Of a stretch of DNA of 64,000 nt, positions 47,298 through 57,245 are shown one piece after another. The DNA comes from Paracoccaceae bacterium (lineage in GTDB: Bacteria > Pseudomonadota > Alphaproteobacteria > Rhodobacterales > Rhodobacteraceae). Location of the stretch: the NCBI GenBank assembly GCA_028874915.1, contig JAPPHA010000025.1, positions 120,840 to 184,839 of the forward strand, given 5' to 3'. The notes under the pieces are model-generated. The model was not told where the DNA came from. It worked only from the letters and a program-made list of their open reading frames with translations, and searched no databases. The position numbers and the translations under genes are program-made. Within the stretch, counting starts at the first letter, position 1; the number at the start of each line of letters is the position of its first letter.

Positions 47298-48050
47298 GTG
47301 GCGGGAGTGGTCACCCGAATCGGCAAGGGGGCCATCCTGTCGATGTACCTGGCGGCCCATCTCGTACAACCGAGTCATGCAGCAATGGTGTTGGCGGGAC
47401 AAGCGGAACCGGACGACGATCGTCCGGTCACGATCGTCGCCCTCGGCGACAGTCTTGTCCAAGGATATGGCCTTTATTTTGAAGACGGGTTCACACGCCA
47501 GCTGGAAGACTGGTTGCACGGGCAGGGAGAATCCGCCGTCGTCGTGAACGCAGGTGTGTCCGGGGACACGACGGCGGGCGGGTTGGCCCGAATCGGCTGG
47601 ACGCTGGCTGCCGACGATGACGGAGATGGGCTGCGGGATGTCGAAGCGTTGATCGTGGTGCTCGGTGGCAATGACATGCTGAGGGGACTCGACCCGGAAG
47701 ACGCCCGTCAGAATCTCCGGGGAATCCTTGAGGCAGCGTCGGCTGAAGGCCTGCCCGTGCTTCTCGCCGGCCTCATGGCACCGGCCAACTATGGTCCAGA
47801 ATACCAGATGGCCTTCGAGGCCGTGTACTCCGAACTTGCGGAAGACTATGGGGCGGTTTTTGTCGCCGACTTCCTGGCGGCCATCGAGGAGGGAATCAGC
47901 CGGCAGGACGCGCTTGGGCGATTCATGCAGGCGGATGGTCTCCACCCCAATGCCGACGGTGTCGCCCGAATTGTCGAGGGCATCGGTCCGCGGGTCCTGG
48001 ACCTCGTCGAACGGGCCCGGAAACGGAGGTCGCCTGAAACCGGCAGCTGA
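47298..48050 (+). CDS. GDSL/SGNH-family arylesterase (TesA-like)
   Basis: A periplasmic SGNH hydrolase of about 250 residues in the TesA/arylesterase family. The catalytic blocks are GDSLVQGYG, GVSGDTTAGG, GGNDML and DGLHPNADG (Ser, Gly, Asn, Asp-His). A signal-like stretch ends QPSHA near residue 30. GTG 47298 is chosen as start because AAGGAG lies 5 bases upstream; an ATG at 47268 would overlap the start codon of ybbA. The ybbA-ybbP-tesA neighbourhood is conserved in many proteobacteria. Confidence 0.85.
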   Translation: MAGVVTRIGKGAILSMYLAAHLVQPSHAAMVLAGQAEPDDDRPVTIVALGDSLVQGYGLYFEDGFTRQLEDWLHGQGESAVVVNAGVSGDTTAGGLARIGWTLAADDDGDGLRDVEALIVVLGGNDMLRGLDPEDARQNLRGILEAASAEGLPVLLAGLMAPANYGPEYQMAFEAVYSELAEDYGAVFVADFLAAIEEGISRQDALGRFMQADGLHPNADGVARIVEGIGPRVLDLVERARKRRSPETGS

Positions 48051-48233
48051 ACCGGCACCGGCACAGCCTGCCGCCGTGCGTGTTGACCGAACCGAAACGG
48101 TCGGCCCGACTGTCATAATTCTGTCAAGCGAAGTGTGATAGGATCCGTTTCCGGCGATCGTCCCGGTGGTCAGTCGGGACTCGCGACGGTTGGTGGCAGC
48201 GGAGACAATGGCGTGCGGGAGTCGGACAAAACG

Positions 48234-48752
48234 ATGAATGCGGTCGGTGCCCGGAGAGACAGGAAACCCTTCAATGTCCTCTTTCTCTGTACGGGCAATT
48301 CGGCACGGAGCCTCATGGCCGAGGCCATCCTGACACGGGAAAGTCCGGGGAAGTTCAAGGCCTTCAGCGCCGGAAGTCATCCGACCGGGGAGGTGCATCC
48401 GTCAGCGCTCTCTCTACTTCGCGAACTGAATCATGACGTTTCGGGGCTCCGGTCAAAGGACTGGGCGGAGTTTGCCGACCCGGACGCCCCGAAGATGGAT
48501 TTCGTTTTCACGGTTTGCGACAGTGCCGCCGAGGAGACCTGTCCGGTTTGGCCGGGTCAGCCGATGACCGCACATTGGGGTATCGAGGATCCTGCAGCCG
48601 TCGAGGGCAACGAATCGGAAGTCGCCATCGCCTTTGCCGATGCCTACCGGATGCTCACGAACCGGATCTCGGATTTCGTAAACCTCCCGCTCGATTCACT
48701 GAGTGTGTTGACTCTTCAGGAGCGTCTCGACGGCATAGGCAAGAAGGGCTGA
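48234..48752 (+). CDS. arsC: Arsenate reductase ArsC, thioredoxin-coupled type
   Basis: A low-molecular-weight phosphatase-fold protein of 172 residues that reduces arsenate to arsenite. The P-loop CTGNSARS is near residues 18-25, and the two further cysteines in FTVCDSAAEETCPVWPG match the redox pair of thioredoxin-coupled ArsC. The ATG at 48234 has GGGAG upstream; GTG 48213 is an alternative. The aquaglyceroporin gene begins 45 bases downstream. No arsR or arsB is nearby. Confidence 0.88.
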   Translation: MNAVGARRDRKPFNVLFLCTGNSARSLMAEAILTRESPGKFKAFSAGSHPTGEVHPSALSLLRELNHDVSGLRSKDWAEFADPDAPKMDFVFTVCDSAAEETCPVWPGQPMTAHWGIEDPAAVEGNESEVAIAFADAYRMLTNRISDFVNLPLDSLSVLTLQERLDGIGKKG

Positions 48753-48797
48753 TCCGTAGCGCCCGACGAAGTGGAAAGCATCCGGAACACGGAAACC

Positions 48798-49472
48798 ATG
48801 ACTCATTCGATTGCATTGTCCAGGCGCCTCGTTGCCGAAGCCTTGGGGACCGGATTCCTGCTGGCCACCGTGGTCGGCTCGGGAATCATGGCAGAATCAC
48901 TCGCCGACGGGAATGTGGCGCTGGCGCTTCTCGGCAATACGATCCCGACCGGAGCCATTCTGGCGATGTTGATCCTGGTTTTCGGGCCGGTGTCAGGCGC
49001 CCATTTCAATCCTGCCGTGACGCTCGCCTTCCGGCTTCGGCGCGAAATCGGCAGTGCCGACGCCGCGTTCTATGTGGTTGTCCAGATCGCGGCCGGGTTG
49101 GCCGGCGTCTGGATCGCCCATGTCATGTTCGACGCGCCCGCCTTTGCGCCCTCGGTGAACGCACGGACCGGGATCGGGCAATGGACCGGGGAATTCGTCG
49201 CGACCTTCGGATTGTTGGCAGCGATCCTGGGAACGATCCGTTCCCGGCCGCAGGCGACTCCCTGGGCGGTCGGATTGTTCATTACCGCCGGGTACTGGTT
49301 TACATCCTCGACGTCCTTTGCCAATCCGGCTGTAACCATTGCGCGGAGCCTGACCGACAGCTTTTCGGGCATTCTGCCGTCCCATGCACCGGCATTCATT
49401 GCGGCCCAGCTTGCAGGCGCGGTCGCGGCGACGGCGGTCTTCGGCTGGCTCCTCAGGGACGACGGCATTTAG
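48798..49472 (+). CDS. Aquaporin/glycerol facilitator (MIP) family channel
   Basis: A membrane channel of 224 residues with six transmembrane segments and the two half-helix motifs HFNPAVT and SFANPAVT of the MIP family. ATG 48798 is used; GTG 48771 would add nine residues. In some alphaproteobacteria an arsC-aqpS pair allows arsenite made by ArsC to leave through the aquaglyceroporin; the direct placement after arsC suggests the same here. Confidence 0.9.
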   Translation: MTHSIALSRRLVAEALGTGFLLATVVGSGIMAESLADGNVALALLGNTIPTGAILAMLILVFGPVSGAHFNPAVTLAFRLRREIGSADAAFYVVVQIAAGLAGVWIAHVMFDAPAFAPSVNARTGIGQWTGEFVATFGLLAAILGTIRSRPQATPWAVGLFITAGYWFTSSTSFANPAVTIARSLTDSFSGILPSHAPAFIAAQLAGAVAATAVFGWLLRDDGI

Positions 49473-49577
49473 CCGTTCCACGGGCGTCCCGAATCGCCTG
49501 TCCCGATTCGCCGGGACGCCCCGACAGAACCGGGCCGGCACCGTGGCCGAACACCCGATGTGAGCCCCCCCCTGGAC

Positions 49578-49603
49578 GACAGGCTTGCGAATGCAAACCT
49601 GTC
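49578..49603 (+). other. Hairpin downstream of aqpS
   Basis: GACAGG pairs with CCTGTC, with an inner TTGC/GCAA pairing around a four-base loop. It begins 106 bases after the aqpS stop codon and is not followed by a T-run, so its use as a terminator is uncertain. Confidence 0.5.
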
Positions 49604-49618
49604 GAGACCGGTGGCTGT

Positions 49619-49653
49619 CACCGGAATCCGGTGGGCTCACAGGGGATTCCGGT
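49619..49653 (+). other. Two mutually exclusive hairpins in the nrdJ upstream region
   Basis: CACCGG (49619-49624) can pair with CCGGTG (49628-49633). Alternatively ACCGGAATCC (49620-49629) pairs over 10 bases with GGATTCCGGT (49644-49653). The two share the left arm, so only one can form at a time, the layout of an attenuator or riboswitch-like element. Whether it is transcribed into the nrdJ message is not known. Confidence 0.45.
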
Positions 49654-49769
49654 CGATTCCTTGGCCAAGTCAGGGTGACGCGGGTTCCGACCCGGAACGC
49701 CCTTCGCCGGGAGAACCCCACGAATTCTTTAGCCATGCGAAACATTTTGTTGACACGACTCGTTTCTTT

Positions 49770-49814
49770 GCACACCTTGTCGATCCGGTTCCCTTGAATA
49801 CCACATCTTGTGGT
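49770..49814 (+). promoter_or_regulatory. nrdJ: Paired NrdR-like boxes upstream of nrdJ
   Basis: Box 1 GCACACCTTGTCGA (49770-49783) and box 2 CCACATCTTGTGGT (49801-49814) match in 10 of 14 positions and are exactly 31 bases apart, the three-turn spacing usual for NrdR box pairs. Box 2 is the core of a perfect inverted repeat, ATACCACA-TCT-TGTGGTAT (49798-49816). NrdR represses ribonucleotide reductase genes in many bacteria, and nrdJ follows 107 bases later. The assignment rests on spacing, symmetry and position. Confidence 0.55.
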
Positions 49815-49920
49815 ATCAAACATGTTTTGAGTCTTGAGGGTGTCGGGAACATTTTGAGGCATTCCCGAATCAGTCGTCCAACAATCTGACGGATTCGGGG
49901 TTGGATCGGGCAGAACAACA

Positions 49921-52900
49921 ATGAAAGTTGAACGCCGATTTACACGAGAAGGCGAAGATGCCTATTCGGGAATCCGGTTTCGGGAAACCGCGTCGACGAT
50001 TCGGAATCCGGACGGTTCCGTAGTCTTCGCTCTCAATGGAGTCGAGGTCCCGGAAGGCTGGTCGCAGGTCGCGGCCGACATCATCGCACAGAAGTATTTC
50101 CGAAAGGCGGGCCTGGCCCGGAACTTCGACCGGGTCCCCGAGGCCGGTGTCCCGGAGTTCCTCTGGCGGTCCATGCCCGCGGAATCCGGCGCCGACGAAT
50201 TGGGGACGGAAACCCGGAGTTCCGATGGAGACGCCGGTTCCGGGGACGGCCTGAATTCCGATCCCTATGACGGGGAACGGTCCGCCCGGCAGGTGTTCGA
50301 CCGCCTGGCTGGCGCCTGGGCCTACTGGGGCTGGAAGGGTGGCCTGTTTGATACCGAGGCCGACGCGAGGACCTACGTTGACGAGATGCGGTTCATGCTG
50401 GCCCGGCAGATGGCGGCGCCGAACTCGCCGCAATGGTTCAACACCGGGCTTCACTGGGCCTACGGAATCGACGGGCCGAGCCAGGGTCACTTCTATGTGG
50501 ATCCGGAAACGCGCGAACTGACACGTTCGACGGGTGCCTACGAACATCCGCAGCTCCATGCCTGTTTCATCCAGTCGGTCGGGGACGATCTGGTCAATGA
50601 CGGCGGAATCATGGACCTCTGGTTGCGGGAAGCGATGCTGTTCAAATACGGTTCCGGGACGGGATCGAATTTCTCCGCGCTCCGTGCGGCCGACGAGCCG
50701 CTGTCCGGCGGCGGAAAATCTTCCGGGCTGATGTCCTTCCTGAAGATCGGTGACCGCGCGGCGGGCGCCATCAAGTCGGGCGGCACCACGCGCCGCGCTG
50801 CGAAGATGGTGATCTGCGACATGGATCACCCCGACATCGAAGACTTCATCAACTGGAAGATGACGGAGGAACAGAAGGTCGCGTCACTCGTTGCCGGATC
50901 CCGGATCCATGAACGTGAGCTCAACCGCATTTTTGCCGCGGTCCGAACCTGGGACGGCCGTGCCGAGGACGCCTTCGATCCCGGATCCAATCCGGCACTC
51001 CGGGAAGCGGTCAAATCGGCACAGAGGTCCTTCGTTCCCGAGACCTACATCAACCGGGTCCTCCAGTATGCCCGCCAGGGGTTCACCGGCATCAGTTTCC
51101 CGGTCTTCGACACCGATTGGGATTCCGAAGCCTACATGACGGTTTCCGGCCAGAACTCCAACAATTCGGTGCGTGTAACCGATGCCTTCCTCCGGGCAGT
51201 CGACGAGGACAAGGACTGGGAACTCCTTCGCCGGACTGACGGTGCGGTCGCGAAAACCGTCAAGGCCCGCGATCTCTGGAACCAGATCGGCCATGCCGCC
51301 TGGGCGTGTGCAGATCCCGGAATCCAGTACCACGACACGATCAACGGCTGGCATACATGCCCGGCGGATGGCGACATCAAGGCGTCGAATCCCTGCTCAG
51401 AGTACATGTTTCTCGATGACACGGCCTGCAATCTCGCCAGCCTCAATCTGCTGAGCTACTACCGGGATGGCCGTTTCCGCGTCGAGGACTATGTGCACGC
51501 AATTCGCCTGTGGACCCTGACCCTCGAAATCTCGGTATTGATGGCCCAGTTTCCAAGCCGCGAAGTTGCCGAGAGATCCTATCGTTTTCGCACTCTCGGC
51601 CTCGGCTACGCCAACATCGGCGGTCTCCTGATGACCATGGGAATCGGTTACGACTCGGCCGAAGGACGGGCGCTCTGCGGTGCGTTGACCGCTGTTCTGA
51701 CGGGCGTGGCCTATACGACGTCGGCGGAAATGGCGGGCGAACTCGGTCCTTTCCCCGGGCACGACCGGAATGCGTCGCATATGTTGCGGGTGATCCGGAA
51801 TCACAGGCGGGCTGCCCATGGCGAATCCCGTGGCTACGAAGGGCTGGGCGTCCGGCCCGTTCCGCTTGATCATGACCATTGCCCGGATCCGGAACTCTCG
51901 GCACTGGCCAAGAGCTGTTGGGATCGGGCGCTCGAATTCGGTGAGCGGTGCGGTTATCGCAATGCCCAGGTCACGGTGATTGCGCCGACCGGGACCATCG
52001 GGCTGGTCATGGACTGTGATACCACAGGAATCGAACCGGACTTTGCGCTCGTCAAGTTCAAGAAGCTTGCCGGTGGCGGGTATTTCAAGATCATCAACCG
52101 CTCGGTGCCGGCGGCGCTGGCGGCGCTCGGTTACGCGGATGTGGAGATCGAACGGATGATCCGCCATGCCGTCGGCCATGGCTCGATCCGGGATGCCCCG
52201 CACATCAATCCCCTGAGCCTTACGGGACATGGCTTCGGACTGGAAGAACTCGGAAGGCTGGAAGCCGCGCTTCCGTCGGCATTCGACATTCGGTTCGTGT
52301 TCAATGAGTGGACACTTGGCGAGGATTTCTGCCGCGGGACCCTTGGAATTCCGGCTGAGCGCCTGGCGGATCCAGCGTTCGACCTGCTCCGTCATCTGGG
52401 CTTCACACGCTGGCAGATCGACGAGGCCAATGCCCACGTCTGCGGCTCCATGGCGCTTGAGGACGCGCCTGGCCTCTCCGAAGCGCATTATCCTGTCTTT
52501 GACTGCGCCAACCCTTGCGGCCGGCGCGGCAAGAGGTTCCTGTCGGCGGACAGCCACATCACCATGATGGCGGCGGCGCAGAGCTTCATTTCAGGTGCGA
52601 TTTCCAAGACCATCAACATGCCGAACTCGGCCGGTGTCGAGGATTGCCTAAAGGCCTATGAGCGGAGCTGGTCACTGGGCCTCAAGGCCAACGCACTCTA
52701 CCGTGATGGCTCGAAACTGTCGCAGCCACTGAGTTCAGTTCTTGTCGACGATGATCCGGCCGCCGAGAGCGAATCGTTCGATTCGTCCGGGGACGATGCC
52801 GGCATCATTCCCGGGACGGAACCGGCCGATGTCCCGGGCCTGGCGGAACGGGTGATCGAACGGGTTCGCTATCGGGAACAGTTGCGGGTCAGACGCAACA

Positions 52901-53631
52901 GGCTTCCGAACCGGCGCAAGGGATACACCCAGAAGGCGATTGTCGGCGGCCACAAGGTCTATCTCCGGACCGGCGAGTTTGCAGACGGATCACTGGGCGA
53001 GATCTTCATCGACATGCACAAGGAGGGGGCCGGATTCCGGGCGATGATGAACAATTTCGCCATCGCAATCTCCGTGGGCCTTCAATACGGCGTGCCGCTC
53101 GACGAATTTGTCGACGCTTTCACTTTTACCCGTTTCGAACCGGCGGGGCTCGTCCAGGGAAACGACAATCTCATGAATGCGACGTCGGTTCTCGACTATA
53201 TCTTCCGGGAATTGGCCGTTTCCTACCTGGACCGGACAGACCTCGCCCATGTGCAGCCCGAAGGGACCAGCTTTGACGACCTCGGAGACGGCGTCGAAGA
53301 GGACAGCCATGCCGGGTCACACGAAAACGGGAATGGACGTGCGACTCGATCCATCGAGATGATCCGTCAGGTGTCGTCAACCGGGTATCTCCGGAAGCGC
53401 CTGCCCCATGACCTGGCTGCGCTCGGCGGTGGCAATGGAACCAACGGAAGGACCGGCAGTTCTGCCGGGACCGGCAACGTCGTGATTGCGGCGGAGTTGC
53501 ACGCCCGTGAGCAGGCCCGGATTCGCGGGTTCGAGGGCGATGCCTGTGGCGAGTGTGGAAACTACACTCTGGTTCGGAACGGGACCTGCCTCAAGTGCGA
53601 CACCTGCGGTTCGACCAGTGGCTGCAGCTGA
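49921..53631 (+). CDS. nrdJ: Vitamin B12-dependent (class II) ribonucleotide reductase
   Basis: Reduces ribonucleoside diphosphates or triphosphates using adenosylcobalamin. At 1236 residues it is the long NrdJ type. Radical and active-site cysteines appear in LHACFIQSV, in [22 protein letters not shown], and in the C-terminal swap region [26 protein letters not shown]. The N-terminus has no ATP cone that can be recognised. No intein is present; the frame is continuous. No class I nrdAB is in the window, so B12 supply may be essential for growth. Confidence 0.95.
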   Translation: MKVERRFTREGEDAYSGIRFRETASTIRNPDGSVVFALNGVEVPEGWSQVAADIIAQKYFRKAGLARNFDRVPEAGVPEFLWRSMPAESGADELGTETRSSDGDAGSGDGLNSDPYDGERSARQVFDRLAGAWAYWGWKGGLFDTEADARTYVDEMRFMLARQMAAPNSPQWFNTGLHWAYGIDGPSQGHFYVDPETRELTRSTGAYEHPQLHACFIQSVGDDLVNDGGIMDLWLREAMLFKYGSGTGSNFSALRAADEPLSGGGKSSGLMSFLKIGDRAAGAIKSGGTTRRAAKMVICDMDHPDIEDFINWKMTEEQKVASLVAGSRIHERELNRIFAAVRTWDGRAEDAFDPGSNPALREAVKSAQRSFVPETYINRVLQYARQGFTGISFPVFDTDWDSEAYMTVSGQNSNNSVRVTDAFLRAVDEDKDWELLRRTDGAVAKTVKARDLWNQIGHAAWACADPGIQYHDTINGWHTCPADGDIKASNPCSEYMFLDDTACNLASLNLLSYYRDGRFRVEDYVHAIRLWTLTLEISVLMAQFPSREVAERSYRFRTLGLGYANIGGLLMTMGIGYDSAEGRALCGALTAVLTGVAYTTSAEMAGELGPFPGHDRNASHMLRVIRNHRRAAHGESRGYEGLGVRPVPLDHDHCPDPELSALAKSCWDRALEFGERCGYRNAQVTVIAPTGTIGLVMDCDTTGIEPDFALVKFKKLAGGGYFKIINRSVPAALAALGYADVEIERMIRHAVGHGSIRDAPHINPLSLTGHGFGLEELGRLEAALPSAFDIRFVFNEWTLGEDFCRGTLGIPAERLADPAFDLLRHLGFTRWQIDEANAHVCGSMALEDAPGLSEAHYPVFDCANPCGRRGKRFLSADSHITMMAAAQSFISGAISKTINMPNSAGVEDCLKAYERSWSLGLKANALYRDGSKLSQPLSSVLVDDDPAAESESFDSSGDDAGIIPGTEPADVPGLAERVIERVRYREQLRVRRNRLPNRRKGYTQKAIVGGHKVYLRTGEFADGSLGEIFIDMHKEGAGFRAMMNNFAIAISVGLQYGVPLDEFVDAFTFTRFEPAGLVQGNDNLMNATSVLDYIFRELAVSYLDRTDLAHVQPEGTSFDDLGDGVEEDSHAGSHENGNGRATRSIEMIRQVSSTGYLRKRLPHDLAALGGGNGTNGRTGSSAGTGNVVIAAELHAREQARIRGFEGDACGECGNYTLVRNGTCLKCDTCGSTSGCS

Positions 53632-54191
53632 CGCAAGTCCACAATCCGAATCTCGCGGCACCTGACCCGATTGACGGTCAGGTCGAATCCATGCCGCAGA
53701 CCGTGATCCGGCGCGGCCCGTTGGCCTGAGCCGCGGCCGGACGGTCCCAAGTGCGCGCCCTTCCGGTGAATTGTGGAATCAATTCACGCGGACAGAACGG
53801 CGGCAGGACCATGTAGGGAAGGCGGCGGGTTGGCCATTGCCGAATGGATTCTGTCCGCCGGCAACGGATGACGGATTTGCGTCCAACCGAATGACCCGGA
53901 TTGCCGACGTTGACGACGGGGTTCGGGATGTTCCGGGCAACGGTGACGGAATCGGCAGATACTCTGAACGGGGCGCCGATGTTTGACAGACTTTCGAACT
54001 TTCCTGCCAATCTGTCCCCTTGGAAGCCACGGGAATCCGCTTTAGGGAGAGGCTCGAACGCGTAATCGAACACGGATTGGCGTATCGGGAGTTCGCGCCC
54101 TGATCTGTCCTCTGCACAGTTTTCCGGCAACCGGTACCTGCGGTTGCCCAACATTGTCAGGCCTTCTCGACGGTGCCATGGCGAGTCGGCC
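53632..54191. other. Intergenic region without recognisable gene, with one hairpin
   Basis: About 560 bases between nrdJ and kdsD. A perfect 8-base stem, ACCTGACC (53660-53667) with GGTCAGGT (53676-53683), lies 28 bases after the nrdJ stop. It has no following T-run; it may still end nrdJ transcription. Open frames elsewhere show no known domain. Confidence 0.45.
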
Positions 54192-55238
54192 ATGGGCTCC
54201 AGAATCCTGCGTGCGGGTCATCCTGTGACACGGTCACCGTCACCCGCTGAAATGGGGCTCTTGGATCCGGACACGGCCGAGGTTGCGCAGAAGGCCGCCG
54301 TTCGCGTTCTCCGCATGGAGGGCGAGGCGGTGCTTGCGCTGGCGCGGCAGCTGCCGGATTCCTTTGCTGATGCCGTTGCGTTGGTAATGGAACAGACCCG
54401 GAGCCAGCAAGGGCGGGTCATCGTCAGCGGTATGGGAAAGTCGGGCCATGTCGGCCGGAAGATCGCGTCCACGCTGGCCAGTACCGGAACGCCGGCCCAA
54501 TTCGTCCATCCGGCGGAGGCGTCCCACGGCGACCTTGGAATGATCACCCCAAGTGACGTTTGCCTGATCCTGTCGAATTCCGGCGAGACCGGCGAAATCA
54601 ACGACATCATCGACTACAGCCGACGATTCTCGGTGCCGCTGATCGCCATGACCGGAAGCGCCACTGGCACGCTTGCCCGATCGGCGGACATCACCCTTCT
54701 CATCCCGGAACCCGAAGAGGCGTGCCCGATCGGCCTCGCACCGACCACATCGACCACCTGCGCGCTCGCGCTCGGCGATGCTTTCGCGGTGACCCTCATG
54801 GAACTCAGGGGATTCCGGACCGACAGTTTCCAGCAGCTTCACCCGGGCGGCCGCCTGGGCGCCCGTTTGCTCCGGGTCCGCGACATCATGCACCGGGGCG
54901 ATGCCCTGCCTGTTGTTCCGGAGTCGATGCCGATGGGCGAGGTTCTCGTGGAGATGACGGCCAAAGGGTTCGGCACCGCACTGGTGGTTTCCGGAGATCG
55001 CCTTGTCGGCGTCATCACCGATGGTGACCTCCGCCGCAATCTCGCCGGACTTCTGGACCGGGAAGCGGGAGAGGTGGCGACCCGGAACCCCATGACCATC
55101 GACGACGGGGCACTCGTTTCTGAGGCCCTGGCGATCATGAACGCAAAGGGGATCACATCACTTTGCGCGACCGGTTCCGGAGATGTTCCGGAAGGTCTTG
55201 TCCATGTCCATGACTGTCTTCGGGTCGGAGTCCGTTGA
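54192..55238 (+). CDS. kdsD: Arabinose-5-phosphate isomerase KdsD
   Basis: Converts ribulose 5-phosphate to arabinose 5-phosphate, the first committed step to Kdo. The 348-residue protein has an SIS domain (VSGMGKSGHVGRKIASTLASTGTPAQF near 75-101, then LSNSGETGEI) and two C-terminal CBS domains (VRDIMHRGDALPV and NPMTIDDGALV). ATG 54192 is chosen. The stop overlaps the TTG start of kdsB. Confidence 0.93.
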   Translation: MGSRILRAGHPVTRSPSPAEMGLLDPDTAEVAQKAAVRVLRMEGEAVLALARQLPDSFADAVALVMEQTRSQQGRVIVSGMGKSGHVGRKIASTLASTGTPAQFVHPAEASHGDLGMITPSDVCLILSNSGETGEINDIIDYSRRFSVPLIAMTGSATGTLARSADITLLIPEPEEACPIGLAPTTSTTCALALGDAFAVTLMELRGFRTDSFQQLHPGGRLGARLLRVRDIMHRGDALPVVPESMPMGEVLVEMTAKGFGTALVVSGDRLVGVITDGDLRRNLAGLLDREAGEVATRNPMTIDDGALVSEALAIMNAKGITSLCATGSGDVPEGLVHVHDCLRVGVR

Positions 55239-56053
55239 GCGTCATCGTCATCATCCCAGCGCGGTACCAGTCGACGCGGTTTCCGGGGAAGGCCCTTGTC
55301 GAGCTCCGGGGGTTCGACGGCACGCCGCGATCGCTCATTCGCAGAACGTGGGACGCTGCGTCGGATGTGCGCGGCGTGGATACCGTTCATGTGGCGACCG
55401 ATGATCGTCGCATCGCGGATCATGTCGAGGCGTTCGGCGCCCATGTTGTGTTGACGTCTCCGGCTTGCCGGAACGGCACCGAGCGCTGCGCCGAGGCTCT
55501 CGCCTTGCTGGACCCGGATGCCCAGGCTGCAATCATCGTCAACATCCAGGGGGACGCGCCGCTGGTTCCCCGGCGATTTGTTGAGGCGCTGATCGGAGTT
55601 CTCAAGGCCGACCCATCCGCCGGCGTTGCTACGCCGGTTCTTCGCTGTGATCCCGTCACGCTCGATGCGCTTCGCGAGGACAGGCGGCACGGCCGTGTCG
55701 GCGCAACGACCGCAGTATTCGACCACAGCATGAACGCGCTTTATTTCTCCAAGGAAATCGTACCGGCGGTCGGTCCCGTGGATCGGTCGGACGCGGCGAC
55801 AACCGACGTCCCGCCCGTCTACCATCATCTCGGCGTTTACGCCTATCGGCGACAGGCGCTCTTGGCGTATGTCGGGTGGCCCGAAGGACCGCTGGAGTCG
55901 GCGGAAGGTCTGGAACAACTCCGCTTCCTTGAGAACGGTGAATCCATCCGCTGTGTCGACGTCGACTCCGGCGGGCGGATCATTCCGGAACTGAACAACC
56001 CGATTGACGTCGCCCGTATCGAGGCGGTGCTGAGGGCGGAAGGGAGGCCATGA
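55235..56053 (+). CDS. kdsB: 3-deoxy-manno-octulosonate cytidylyltransferase KdsB
   Basis: Activates Kdo to CMP-Kdo for lipopolysaccharide. The 272-residue protein begins with [19 protein letters not shown] (nucleotide-binding) and has the [10 protein letters not shown] segment. TTG 55235 is the start, overlapping kdsD by four bases. It also overlaps kdsA. Confidence 0.93.
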   Translation: MSVIVIIPARYQSTRFPGKALVELRGFDGTPRSLIRRTWDAASDVRGVDTVHVATDDRRIADHVEAFGAHVVLTSPACRNGTERCAEALALLDPDAQAAIIVNIQGDAPLVPRRFVEALIGVLKADPSAGVATPVLRCDPVTLDALREDRRHGRVGATTAVFDHSMNALYFSKEIVPAVGPVDRSDAATTDVPPVYHHLGVYAYRRQALLAYVGWPEGPLESAEGLEQLRFLENGESIRCVDVDSGGRIIPELNNPIDVARIEAVLRAEGRP

Positions 56054-56949
56054 TGACGGAGAGGGCGGGTCAACGACAGGACAGGCCGGATTCCGGGTCA
56101 ATCTCGGACCGGGAGCCGGAAACTGTCACCGTCACTGTCAGAGACGTGGTCTTCGACAATGCCGGTCCGCTCGTTCTGATTGCCGGACCCTGCCAGCTTC
56201 AAACGCTCGATCACGCTCGGATGGTCGCCGAACGGGTCGCGAAGGCCTGCCTGGCCACCGGCACTGGCTTCGTCTTCAAGTCGAGTTTCGACAAGGCCAA
56301 CCGTAGCAGCCTGCAGGGAGTCCGTGGGCCGGGTGCCGGGAGAGGGCTCGAGATCCTGGCGCGGGTCAGGGAGGAATTCGGGTGTCCGGTGCTAACCGAT
56401 GTCCATGAACCGGAACAGTGCCGGATCGCGGCGGAGTTTGTCGACATCCTTCAGATTCCCGCGTTTCTGTGTCGCCAGACGGATTTGCTCCTTGCTGCCG
56501 GGCGCACCGGGCGGGCCGTGAACGTGAAGAAGGGCCAGTTCCTCGCCCCCTGGGACATGGCGAATGTGGCCGGAAAGTTGACGAGTACCGGGAACCGCCG
56601 AATCCTCCTGTGTGAACGCGGTGCGACATTTGGCTACAACCGGCTGGTCTCGGACATGCGTTCGCTGCCGATCATGGCGCGAAGCGGCTTTCCGGTCGTA
56701 TTCGATGCCACCCATTCCGTGCAGCTTCCGGGTGGGCTGGGCAGTGCATCGGGCGGCCAGCGCGAGTTTGTCGCGCCACTCGCTCGGGCGGCGGTGGCGA
56801 CCGGTTGTGCGGCGGTGTTCATGGAGTGCCACGAGGATCCTGACAAGGCACCGTCCGATGGACCCAACATGGTGCCGCTCGATACGCTTCCGGACATCCT
56901 GAACGACCTGGTTGCGATTGACCGGATATTGAAACCGCGGCCAGGTTGA
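56050..56949 (+). CDS. kdsA: 3-deoxy-8-phosphooctulonate synthase KdsA
   Basis: Condenses arabinose 5-phosphate and phosphoenolpyruvate to Kdo 8-phosphate. The 299-residue protein has [14 protein letters not shown] near 42, [12 protein letters not shown] near 75 and [12 protein letters not shown]. The Cys in AGPCQLQ is not by itself a metal-site diagnostic. The N-terminus is about 20 residues longer than usual; ATG 56053 is a second choice. It overlaps kdsB by four bases. The kdsD-kdsB-kdsA unit is complete. Confidence 0.93.
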   Translation: MMTERAGQRQDRPDSGSISDREPETVTVTVRDVVFDNAGPLVLIAGPCQLQTLDHARMVAERVAKACLATGTGFVFKSSFDKANRSSLQGVRGPGAGRGLEILARVREEFGCPVLTDVHEPEQCRIAAEFVDILQIPAFLCRQTDLLLAAGRTGRAVNVKKGQFLAPWDMANVAGKLTSTGNRRILLCERGATFGYNRLVSDMRSLPIMARSGFPVVFDATHSVQLPGGLGSASGGQREFVAPLARAAVATGCAAVFMECHEDPDKAPSDGPNMVPLDTLPDILNDLVAIDRILKPRPG

Positions 56950-57020
56950 AGCGATGCGCCGCCGGCCAGCAGCCGACCGTGTCTTGATGTGATCCGGACT
57001 GCATTGTATCAGCGGCGATG

Positions 57021-57096
57021 GCCGCTGTAGCTCAGATGGTAGAGCATATCATTCGTAATGATGGGGTCGGGGGTTCGAGTCCCTCCAGCGGCACCA
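57021..57096 (+). tRNA. tRNA-Thr (anticodon CGT)
   Basis: A complete cloverleaf of 76 bases: acceptor GCCGCTG pairs with CAGCGGC, the anticodon stem is ATCAT/ATGAT and its loop TTCGTAA gives anticodon CGT (threonine). CCA is encoded. It lies between kdsA and the end of the MttB gene; no integrase is found next to it. Confidence 0.95.
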
Positions 57097-57245
57097 TCGC
57101 AAAACCTTCGAGGGATCGGTTCTCATCCGTGAATTCCGTCTCTCCGCCGCACACGACGCCGGTTGCCTGTCGGTACGGCATGGCGGATGCGTGAATGGCA
57201 GCGCCGAGTTCGGACCCGTGAAACCGTTTCCGATGCCCGTGGTCC

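Larger units (their letters stand above)
49473..49920. promoter_or_regulatory. Structured leader/promoter region of nrdJ
   Basis: A gene-free stretch of 448 bases between aqpS and nrdJ. It holds three hairpins near its start, a TTGACA -35 element at 49750-49755 without a clear -10, and paired NrdR-like boxes (49770-49783 and 49801-49814). The features are listed separately. Confidence 0.6.

Noticed and set aside
49473..49920. Cobalamin riboswitch upstream of nrdJ
   Set aside because: Such a switch would fit the B12-dependent enzyme, and a GAGACCGG segment occurs at about 49604-49611, but the surrounding B12-box bases and the conserved core do not match.
51397..52557. 386-codon open frame opposite nrdJ (and similar ones opposite the DAHP synthase, monooxygenase, MttB and YicC genes)
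   Set aside because: These lie wholly opposite well-supported genes, have chance residue makeup and no ribosome sites, and are explained by GC-rich third positions.
49921..53631. Intein in nrdJ
   Set aside because: RNR genes often carry inteins, but the frame is continuous at a normal length and no splicing motif blocks were recognised.
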